A stretch of 64,000 bases of DNA from Legionella fallonii LLAP-10 (GTDB taxonomy: Bacteria > Pseudomonadota > Gammaproteobacteria > Legionellales > Legionellaceae). Shown piece after piece: positions 1-6,350 of the stretch; position 1 is the stretch's first letter; each line of letters opens with the position of its first letter. The notes under the pieces are model-generated. The model saw only the letters and a list, made by a program, of their open reading frames with translations, did not search any database and was not told the origin of the DNA. The stretch is from positions 1,703,001 through 1,767,000 of the forward strand of contig NZ_LN614827.1 in the NCBI RefSeq assembly GCF_000953135.1, read 5' to 3'. The translations under genes and the position numbers were made by a program.

Positions 1-171
1 CAGTATTAAAAAAAACGTAATAAAAGATGCTATTCCCAACCAATTTGAATAATTGATAGTTGCTGTTGGCAAAAGAATTGTTTCAGATATACCGCACATC
101 CAATTTAATGGCGTCATAGCATTGGCGCGATTATATTGTGTAACATCTTTTTTTCCAGCGCCTATTTTCAT
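1..171 (-). CDS. hypothetical protein, 5' part only (runs off the window)
   Basis: An open frame on the minus strand begins with ATG directly after the TAA of the next gene upstream (no gap) and stays open for 57 codons to the window edge. The protein starts MKIGAGKKDVTQYNRAN and contains a hydrophobic stretch near the cut end (IASFITFFLIL), so a membrane segment is likely. The tight coupling to the 131-residue gene suggests a two-gene transcription unit. I do not recognise the family; the rest of the gene lies outside the window. Confidence 0.5.
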   Translation of the reverse strand, partial: MKIGAGKKDVTQYNRANAMTPLNWMCGISETILLPTATINYSNWLGIASFITFFLIL

Positions 172-567
172 TTAAATTTTTCCTTGATAAATAGAAACTG
201 TAAAATTGATCATTCTCAAGTTTTTGGCCTGATCTTCTATAAGCATGCCGGAAAAATAAAGTTTTATAGGTACTTTGCCAAACTGAAATGTTAAAGGATT
301 TAATATTCCCGAAATAAGAGCGCTGCCAAAATTATTTAACAATATCTCTACTTGGTTATTTTTTAAACTGGTATTTATTACGTTATTACTAGGGTTGCCG
401 TCATATTTAAAGACAAAATCAAAAGTAATATCTCTTCCAGGAAGACCTGTATTCTCGTTAGAGGTCGGTATATTTATTTTTAACCCCTCTAAAGGATTAA
501 AGCAAAGTGATTCTGTTAATAAGAGATCAAATTCACCTGAAGAAACTTTTGGTAAAACCCTATTCAT
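172..567 (-). CDS. hypothetical protein, 131 aa
   Basis: An ATG-started 131-residue frame with ordinary composition. There is no signal peptide, membrane segment or recognised motif. The sequence alternates short hydrophobic strands (DITFDFVFKY, VEILLNNFGSALISG, IKLYFSGMLI), which suggests an all-beta fold. It is immediately followed by the partial gene running off the left edge, so the two are probably co-transcribed. It lies just downstream of the toxin-antitoxin pair on the same strand. The function is unknown to me. The opposite-strand frame over it is a shadow. Confidence 0.55.
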   Translation of the reverse strand: MNRVLPKVSSGEFDLLLTESLCFNPLEGLKINIPTSNENTGLPGRDITFDFVFKYDGNPSNNVINTSLKNNQVEILLNNFGSALISGILNPLTFQFGKVPIKLYFSGMLIEDQAKNLRMINFTVSIYQGKI

Positions 568-603
568 AAATTATCCATCAACTTATATTTTCATCTAAAA
601 TTA

Positions 604-894
604 TTAGCTAGCTAATGCAGCTAATACATGTTCAGGATCTTTATTTATTGCACGAAGCAAGGCTTTTGCTGGACCTGTTGGCTCTCTTCTCCCCTGCTCC
701 CAGTTTCTTAATGTTCCAATATTAACGTCAATCAAATGGCAAAATTTTTCCTGTGTTAATCCAGTTTTTTTTCTTATCTCTTTTACATGAACAGCGTCAA
801 CTAAAAACTCTCGAGAAGGAACACGCTCACCATCAATAATCTCGTTCATCTGAGTCATACTTTCGTATAATCGCTCAAATAATTTTTTATCCAT
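604..894 (-). CDS. Xre-family antitoxin of a HigBA-type module
   Basis: A small DNA-binding antitoxin expected to bind the toxin encoded just upstream and to repress their shared promoter. The C-terminal half is a classic Xre/Cro helix-turn-helix: VKEIRKKTGLTQEKFCHLI, then GTLRNWEQGRREPTGPAKAL, ending with a short tail. The N-terminal part (about 40 residues) is typical of HigA/NadS-like antitoxins. I chose the ATG at 894, two bases after the toxin stop and behind a weak GGTGG; a GTG at 903 would add three residues and overlap the toxin. The order is toxin first, antitoxin second, as in higBA loci. Confidence in the family is high; the subfamily name is less sure. Confidence 0.85.
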   Translation of the reverse strand: MDKKLFERLYESMTQMNEIIDGERVPSREFLVDAVHVKEIRKKTGLTQEKFCHLIDVNIGTLRNWEQGRREPTGPAKALLRAINKDPEHVLAALAS

Positions 895-896
895 GA

Positions 897-1208
897 TTAC
901 CACCGTTCGTTTAATTGTCGTAACATTTTCTTTTGATCTGCGGACAGATCATCTTGAATACCTTTTTTATAAATAAGTAACAGTCTTATTTGTGAAGCAG
1001 GAGTTACATAATAATAAATAACTCTAACACCGCCTCGCTTCCCTTTGCCTTGAGATGACCATCGAACTTTTCGTAATCCTCCAGTTTGCTGAATTACGTC
1101 TCCCGCCAAAGGGTTATCAGCAAGATATTTTTGAAATTCCGCATACTCCTCATCAAGCAGTAGTTCTTTTACATCCTCTGTAAAAATTGGAGTTTCAATA
1201 AAAATCAT
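897..1208 (-). CDS. RelE/HigB-type toxin
   Basis: A 103-residue protein matching the RelE/ParE superfamily as found in HigB toxins, which usually cleave mRNA on the ribosome. Visible family features are the N-terminal FIETPIFTEDVKELL, the central GGLRKVRWSSQGKGKRGG with its run of basic residues, and VRVIYYYV followed by LLLIYKKGIQDDLSADQKK. This last block (strand, Tyr-Lys-Lys, then an acidic/basic helix) is typical of the family's RelE-like core. It is transcribed with the Xre antitoxin two bases downstream. The length is normal. The molecular target was not established. Confidence 0.85.
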   Translation of the reverse strand: MIFIETPIFTEDVKELLLDEEYAEFQKYLADNPLAGDVIQQTGGLRKVRWSSQGKGKRGGVRVIYYYVTPASQIRLLLIYKKGIQDDLSADQKKMLRQLNERW

Positions 1209-1770
1209 GCTTTTTCTTATTTTTCTTCTAATAAGATAAGTATATTACACGCATCAATGTAAGTCAATGGCGTAGTTTTGAAATGTATCGAAAACGGGGG
1301 TTTTGCGGACGCTGCTATTTATGAGGCTAATAAAGCTGTTTTCAAGTATTTGTTCATTTCGGGTTCACTTTCCTGCTTAAAGTCTGAATATGAGCATCCA
1401 ATTAACTGGAGTATTATATGACTATGATTCACACCAATCCCTTATACCCATTATGAACATTAATTGACCTTTTTGTTTTGCAACTTGAATCTCTTCTACA
1501 GTAGGACAATTAAAAGAAATATCCTCAGTTAATGCAATGGGCTCCGTTTGCAAAAAAAATTAAACTTAAAAAATCTAAGTCTCAACTATATAGTCCTATT
1601 GATTTCTATAAAAAAAGGGTGCATTCCTTGTCTGATAAGGTGTATAAGCCTGTTTTAAAAGCAACGTGATCCATTTGCACCCGTATCCTGACTTTCCCCG
1701 TAATAAAATTCATTCCATTTTTTGCTCTACACGACTAAAATAGGTCATTTAATGGAAAAAAATATTAATA
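1209..1770. other. gap with coding debris between the TA module and the FRG gene
   Basis: This 560-base gap holds no intact gene. On the plus strand a frame without a start reads FADAAIYEANKAVFKYLF near 1313-1430. On the minus strand about 43 codons near 1424-1558 read TEPIALTEDISFNCPTVEE and end at a stop, with an upstream stop and no start. A 45-codon plus-strand frame (1532-1669) begins MQWAPFAKKIKLKKSK and has no visible ribosome site. These fragments look like remains of disrupted genes. The last 100 bases should contain the FRG gene's promoter. Confidence 0.4.
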
Positions 1771-2757
1771 ATGGATAATAAAACAATCAATTGCCCAATG
1801 AAGTTAATAGAAGAACTTGAGTCACTAAAGACTCAAGAATTCCTACTGCGTGGTCATTCATCGTCAACCTATTTCCTGCAGCCTCAAGCGTTTAGAGAAC
1901 AAGATATAAAAAAGATAGCCAACCAATTTCCAATTTCTAATGAACTAACTCGCCATTGGAAACAAGGAGAAGTCTTAAATAAGATAAAACCATGGTCAAG
2001 TGGCGTACTACCCAACCCAATAATCACAGACAGAATATTAAGTTATGTACTTTATTTATTGCAATATAACTATTATTTAACACGCTATTATCAGGGGCTG
2101 AACCCCATTTATTCCTCTAATCTCGACCAAGAAATTGCAACCAGATTGCCTAGTAAAAACTTAGCCACTGAACAAGCTTTTATCGAATTAGCCGAGTATT
2201 TTTATCTCAAGATATTAACACGAATAAGCTTGGGGGGAACCATTGTCGCTAAAGCAATCCCTCCCCAAGAAATTACTGGCTATGATGAAACATGGCCTCA
2301 ACATTATTCATTCCCTTCAGCTGCCTTAGATTGGACATTAAGTATTCCTGTCGCATTACATTTCGCAATAAGGTCATTTGAAGCACCGCCAAGCAGTGGT
2401 ACTTCTCAGCTATCAATATGTTGTTTCAAACAAATCGATGCAAAAAATTCTCCTGTACAAGTCATTGAAAAAAGTGAGTTGAAAACGAATCCACGTGCCC
2501 TAAGGCAGGAAGGATTATTTACCTATTTTTCCGAGCCATGCTCTTTTTATATTGAGCATGGGACATTCCCAAAAATCGAGTCATATTCCCTTGATCAACG
2601 TCATTTTATCGTCTTAAAAAGAAATATTGAAATAAATAAACAAAATATAGAGGTTTTACGAAATTACACCCGTCTTCATAAAATAAATGACAATTTTTTA
2701 CTCTTAGAGGATCACTATGATTTAAGTAAACCAAAATGTACTTATATTCCAGCCTGA
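1771..2757 (+). CDS. FRG-domain protein
   Basis: A 328-residue cytoplasmic protein carrying an FRG domain, named for its Phe-Arg-Gly motif, of unsettled biochemical role. The N-terminal signature is LLRGHSSSTYFLQPQAFR (residues 25-42; here LRG replaces FRG). The second hallmark is QHYSFPSAALDWTLSIPVA at about 177-195, which corresponds to the usual HYGxPTRLLDWT...ALYFA block, with TRL changed to SAA. No signal peptide or membrane segment is visible. The gene stands alone on the plus strand next to a toxin-antitoxin pair and opposite a group of accessory genes. No good Shine-Dalgarno is visible, so the start is the first ATG of the frame. Confidence 0.8.
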   Translation: MDNKTINCPMKLIEELESLKTQEFLLRGHSSSTYFLQPQAFREQDIKKIANQFPISNELTRHWKQGEVLNKIKPWSSGVLPNPIITDRILSYVLYLLQYNYYLTRYYQGLNPIYSSNLDQEIATRLPSKNLATEQAFIELAEYFYLKILTRISLGGTIVAKAIPPQEITGYDETWPQHYSFPSAALDWTLSIPVALHFAIRSFEAPPSSGTSQLSICCFKQIDAKNSPVQVIEKSELKTNPRALRQEGLFTYFSEPCSFYIEHGTFPKIESYSLDQRHFIVLKRNIEINKQNIEVLRNYTRLHKINDNFLLLEDHYDLSKPKCTYIPA

Positions 2758-2996
2758 TGGGTGCCTTACTACACTCTGACCCGAGACACCTCATGCCAAC
2801 GTGTTGTTTACGCGAGTGATTTAAGCTTTGCCCACATGTCCTACGGCTTGACTTGAATTTAGATCCTATTAAAGGAATAACAAGCTTAATACGATTTTCC
2901 TGATTTAATATCTAATTTTAGATTTTTTTGAGATAAATTTTAATTGAGCAGGTGTGTTGAGGCTGTAGTATTGAAATAAAAAAAACTGAACTTTGT
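2758..2996. other. gap between convergent accessory genes, no gene seen
   Basis: The two flanking genes converge here. On the plus strand the first 95 bases continue as a readable stretch (VPYYTLTRDTSCQRVVYAS) after the FRG stop, but there is no start codon and the frame soon closes; this may be a remnant of another gene. The remainder is AT-rich. No clear hairpin followed by a T-run was found. Confidence 0.3.
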
Positions 2997-3833
2997 TCAC
3001 TCCTCCCATTCCTTAGTATCTACATTATAATAGGAGTCCAGCACTTTGAATTCATCAGGTTGAAATGCTTCTAAACATATGTAACATACATATGGAAAGT
3101 CGCTATAAATTATAGCACCATTGTCATTTTCTAAATCTATTGAAGAACCATATTGCTGTTGAACATAAATCGATCCCTCTACTTCAATTGAAATTGTATC
3201 GACATTAATTTCTTTGATAATAATGTCATTAATTGAGATGTCCTCAATAAAATGGTGGGTTGATAGGTGATCAATATCAATGACTGTAGATGAAAGGAAC
3301 TCAGAGGTAACATGATCATATAATTTATCATTCAGTTTCTGAACAACACTTTCTTTACAGTTCTGGATCTCTGCAAGAAACTCAGAAAAAATACTCAGCT
3401 CATCTTGCACAATCTCGTTTAAACTTTTTGTCATATTCTCATAAAATATTTCTTCAGTAATATGCGTGTATTTGCTTAACTTATCAATTTTTTGTATTAA
3501 ATCTTTTATAATATCATGAGCATCAATTAATAAAGACTCTTCAACATAATCAGGATCTATACCTCCATGTATCGCATACATCATTCTTTGTTTTCTAGTT
3601 ATTTTTTTTGGATTCTCTTTATCATATGGAATAAACCATTGAGAACCTAAAACTTTTTCGTCGGGACTCATTCTTGCAAGAACTTCCCTTATCAATTCAC
3701 GAATTGCATACAAAAAATTACTCAACCTTAACCTACTGTTGTTTTCTAAATTTTTTATTGCTTCTGCAAAAAAATCTTTTTCAAAACCATCCAACAAATG
3801 ATTATTAATAATATTTATAATATCATTTTCCAC
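2997..3833 (-). CDS. accessory protein resembling pPIWI-associated nuclease family
   Basis: A 278-residue soluble protein starting at GTG, with AAAGGA seven bases upstream. The N-terminal half reads RLSNFLYAIRELIREVLARM, SPDEKV, QWFIPYD, ITRKQRMMYAIHGGIDPDYV and then KLSKYTHI. From memory this pattern matches proteins annotated as predicted pPIWI-associating nucleases, which often occur in variable genome islands. I cannot point to nuclease catalytic residues. The C-terminal half is acidic and beta-rich with CYICLEAFQ near the end. It lies on the same strand as the DUF3644 and recombinase genes but 115 bases away. The family call is from recall and only moderately sure. Confidence 0.5.
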   Translation of the reverse strand: MENDIINIINNHLLDGFEKDFFAEAIKNLENNSRLRLSNFLYAIRELIREVLARMSPDEKVLGSQWFIPYDKENPKKITRKQRMMYAIHGGIDPDYVEESLLIDAHDIIKDLIQKIDKLSKYTHITEEIFYENMTKSLNEIVQDELSIFSEFLAEIQNCKESVVQKLNDKLYDHVTSEFLSSTVIDIDHLSTHHFIEDISINDIIIKEINVDTISIEVEGSIYVQQQYGSSIDLENDNGAIIYSDFPYVCYICLEAFQPDEFKVLDSYYNVDTKEWEE

Positions 3834-3948
3834 GTCTAATTCCTTTTAAAACGCGAACCAGATGCTTTAAGTTTAGTATATATCCTTGATCTTAAATTCT
3901 AGGCTGGGATAGGAATATAAAATGTATTTTTTAAGGGTAGAGTCATTA

Positions 3949-4941
3949 TTACTTAAGTTTTTTATAATATTTATCGAATTCTTTTACTATATTAGGGCTG
4001 TAATAAATTTTGCGTCCGCTATTGGGCTTAGATGGATTAAGGAGTCTCTCATAGCAATATTTTTTATTATCTATTAAACCTCTCTTGATCTCATGGAAAG
4101 GTTCATTTATTTTAAAATTACTATATCTTTTGTATAATTGGGTCGTTAATACGTCATAATCCCAAGGGTATTTATCTAATATTCCTTCATCAGATAGGTA
4201 TACTTTAGGAGCGGTTTGCTCATGAGTTTGTTGAGCAGTAACTCCTGGTTCATTCGATTTTACTTTCCGCAATTTTACATCTATCGCTAAAGTAAGATCA
4301 AAATTTGTTGTGTCACTATTTGCATTTTCCTTTTCAAGATTCTCTATAAATTTTAATAGTTTTTCTCCACATTTATTTAATGATTCACCTGTTGCTGAAT
4401 CAAAATCCCTGAAAAATGATACGGGCATTAGATAAAAATTATATTGCTCAAGCCCACATCCAAACCACTCATCAACTAAATGTAAATAGTTTTGTAATGA
4501 AGCGGTGCCATACTCCTGTATTTTCACATTCAACTTAATGTCATTGTTAATAAAATGTGTTGAATTATCTCGTATTTCCATTATTGAAATAATATTATCC
4601 TTCACTACCTTTGGCATCTTTAGGCCATATTCAAAGGTTATTTTATCGAATGCATCAAATAAACTAACCGTCATTGGATTTCCAGATCGATTCCTCTTTT
4701 TTGTTTTCTTCTTTGCTTTGCTACCATTTTTTAGAGTTCTATATTCCCAAACATGAAGCGAGGAGTCGTTATTATTAGATAACTGCAGTATTTTTGCTTT
4801 TAAAAGCAATTCCCAACTATTTATACATAAAATAGAAAATATTTCCTCACGATATTTAAAATCGGGCTTATTATAAATCTCAATGGCTGAAAGCATTCCA
4901 GATATAGATTTATCCAACATTGACCTGACTCGGGATTTCAT
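3949..4941 (-). CDS. DUF3644-domain protein
   Basis: A 330-residue protein whose first 190 residues match the DUF3644 pattern: a start with LDKSISGMLSAIEIYNKPDF, then INSWELLLKAKILQ, a basic linker KAKKKTKKRNRSG, VSLFDAFDKI, MEIRDNSTHFIN and the closing NFYLMPVSFF. The C-terminal part has a helical segment ending in KPNSGRKIYYSPNIVKEFDK, which could bind nucleic acid. The biochemical role of DUF3644 is not established; such genes often sit in accessory islands. It follows a serine recombinase on the same strand after 63 bases, so the two may have moved together. Confidence 0.7.
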   Translation of the reverse strand: MKSRVRSMLDKSISGMLSAIEIYNKPDFKYREEIFSILCINSWELLLKAKILQLSNNNDSSLHVWEYRTLKNGSKAKKKTKKRNRSGNPMTVSLFDAFDKITFEYGLKMPKVVKDNIISIMEIRDNSTHFINNDIKLNVKIQEYGTASLQNYLHLVDEWFGCGLEQYNFYLMPVSFFRDFDSATGESLNKCGEKLLKFIENLEKENANSDTTNFDLTLAIDVKLRKVKSNEPGVTAQQTHEQTAPKVYLSDEGILDKYPWDYDVLTTQLYKRYSNFKINEPFHEIKRGLIDNKKYCYERLLNPSKPNSGRKIYYSPNIVKEFDKYYKKLK

Positions 4942-5004
4942 TATTTTCTCTAAACAATTAATGAATAATTTAAATTCAATAACTTCAGAAAAAAAAATTT
5001 GTAG

Positions 5005-5553
5005 TTATTGGTTGATATATTTATATAGTGCAGTCTTTCCTACTCCAACCATCTTGCAAATTGATTGTATTGAATGTTTTTTATTGGCATATAAAGTTTT
5101 AACCAACTCTTTTTGCTCATCACTAAGTTTTTGCGGCCGCCCTCCTTGGCGCCCTCTTGCTCTTGCGGCTTCAAGACCAGCAAGAGTACGCTCCTTAATT
5201 AGGTTGCGTTCAAACTCTGACAAAGCTCCAAACACATGAAACATAAACTTACCTGAAGGTGTTTCAGTGTTAATAGCTTCGGTAACGCTATGAAAACCAA
5301 TTCCTTTTTCCTCCAGTTTACTAACATAAGAAATAAGGTGCTTTAGAGAACGACCTAATCTGTCTAATCGCCAGACAACCAAAACATCTCCTTCTCTAAG
5401 GAAGTTTTCAACTTTCTCTAATCCAGGTCGTTCAGATACAGAACCACTAATCTTATCCGTAAAAATTTGCTCACATCCTGCCTTTTTCAATTCATCCAAT
5501 TGTAAGTCTAAATTTTGTTCATGTGTTGATACTCTGGCATATCCTACTCTCAT
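5005..5553 (-). CDS. serine recombinase, resolvase/invertase family
   Basis: A 182-residue small serine recombinase of the resolvase/invertase group, which cuts and rejoins DNA through a phosphoserine link. The catalytic Ser9 lies in YARVSTHEQ. Downstream, LVVWRLDRLGRSLKHL holds the paired active-site arginines, and EFERNLIKERTLAGLEAARARG is the long E-helix. The C-terminal helix-turn-helix is SIQSICKMVGVGKTALYKYI. The length is normal for the family. The start has AAGGGAT eleven bases before the ATG. A second, diverged recombinase lies at 9236-9871, with hrpB between them. No crossover site could be identified. Confidence 0.9.
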   Translation of the reverse strand: MRVGYARVSTHEQNLDLQLDELKKAGCEQIFTDKISGSVSERPGLEKVENFLREGDVLVVWRLDRLGRSLKHLISYVSKLEEKGIGFHSVTEAINTETPSGKFMFHVFGALSEFERNLIKERTLAGLEAARARGRQGGRPQKLSDEQKELVKTLYANKKHSIQSICKMVGVGKTALYKYINQ

Positions 5554-6101
5554 TTATTATCCCTTGTAGTTCAGAAAGGCTAAAAGAATAGATTAAAATG
5601 AACTTTGATTAATGTATAGAGTTTTCGAACTGGTTTTCGCGGTGATTTTTAAATTTTTGCACATCCGTTTTAGGCGTTCACAAACCCATCGTTTTTCGGA
5701 CCGAACGATCCTATCAAAAGGGTGTAGTTATCTCCTTCTCGGCTACTCATATACCTCCCTGCTTAGTAAAAAAAATGGTTAAATGGTGAGCAAATAAATA
5801 TTTAGTACTTTATTTAACCATCAGGTTAAATTCTAAGACCTGCCAATTGACGCGTCAATAAATACAAGTTTCCATCCTATTCTAACAATAAATTATGGGC
5901 CCACTGACATCAGGTTAGATATACCTCAAATGGACATGTGAGTTTAATATAATATCGTTTTGCTATTATTAATAAATAGCTACTTGTAAAATTCAAACTC
6001 AACTAATAGCGCTCTGTTGCAAAAGGATAAACTAAATATCAAATGAAAGGATCTATAACAAGTGGTTATAAAAAATAATAGCAAGACTTCGTATGGCTTA
6101 G
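5554..6101. other. gap upstream of the first recombinase
   Basis: The first part should carry the recombinase promoter. Apart from one minus-strand mini-frame (5670-5750, listed separately) I see no gene. I looked for resolvase-type res subsites (paired inverted 12-mers) and Tn3-type terminal repeats and found none that were convincing. The stretch is AT-rich. Confidence 0.3.
5670..5750 (-). CDS. possible 26-residue peptide or gene start with strong ribosome site
   Basis: A minus-strand frame MSSREGDNYTLLIGSFG... of 26 codons sits behind GGGAGG, four bases before its ATG, which is one of the best ribosome sites in this region. It ends in TAA. It may be a genuine small peptide, a leader, or the intact first part of a gene that was cut off by a rearrangement. 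It lies about 120 bases upstream of the recombinase on the same strand. I do not recognise the sequence. Confidence 0.25.
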   Translation of the reverse strand: MSSREGDNYTLLIGSFGPKNDGFVNA

Positions 6102-6350
6102 GATGTTACAGATTTCTCTCTTGCTACAGAGACGAAAAGACACATTTCCGCGGACAATCAAGATTTGATCATCCGGGATGCGCTCATAAAAGGCCTCGCA
6201 CTCCGGAACTTGCGCCCTGACGTAAAAATTGTTTGGAAACGAGACCACATTGCTGTGATCCCGTTTCCAAACAACCATAGATTCATCGTTGGATTTCTTT
6301 TATTTTCGCCTCGATCCCTTCGCGTGAGCAATGCCATCAGCAGGATTTAA
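6102..6350 (+). pseudogene. start-less gene remnant overlapping the end of hrpB
   Basis: A plus-strand frame opens after a stop at 6099-6101 and reads DVTDFSLATETKRHISADNQ, then IIRDALIKGLALRNLRPDVK, VWKRDHIAVIPFPNNHRFIV. It looks like real protein, has no ATG, and runs into the tail of hrpB (stop at 6350). The composition is richer in G and C than the flanks. I read it as a fragment of a foreign gene whose ends were lost. The opposite strand is also open because a 19-base palindrome inside makes both strands encode VWKRDH..PFPNN. I cannot name the family. Confidence 0.35.
6231..6272. repeat. near-perfect 19-bp stem-loop
   Basis: The left arm (6231-6249, begins GTTTGGAAACG) pairs with the right arm (6254-6272, ends CGTTTCCAAAC) over 19 bases with two mismatches and a 4-base TTGC loop. 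It lies inside the start-less remnant. There is no T-run next to it, so it is not a normal terminator. It could be a mobile-element end or a structured RNA. Confidence 0.6.

Noticed and set aside
395-598. Plus-strand frame of 67 codons
   Set aside because: It is the shadow of the 131-residue minus-strand gene, with no ribosome site and no coding character.
1313-1669. Intact small genes in the gap after the toxin gene
   Set aside because: The frames lack starts or ribosome sites and are interrupted; described as debris only.
2886-2914. Possible PmrA box (CTTAATACG ... TTTAATATC)
   Set aside because: The spacing of the half sites is about 10 bases instead of two, and no gene start follows at a suitable distance.
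4883-5239. Plus-strand frame of 118 codons
   Set aside because: It crosses the gap and lies opposite the recombinase, and it has no plausible start.
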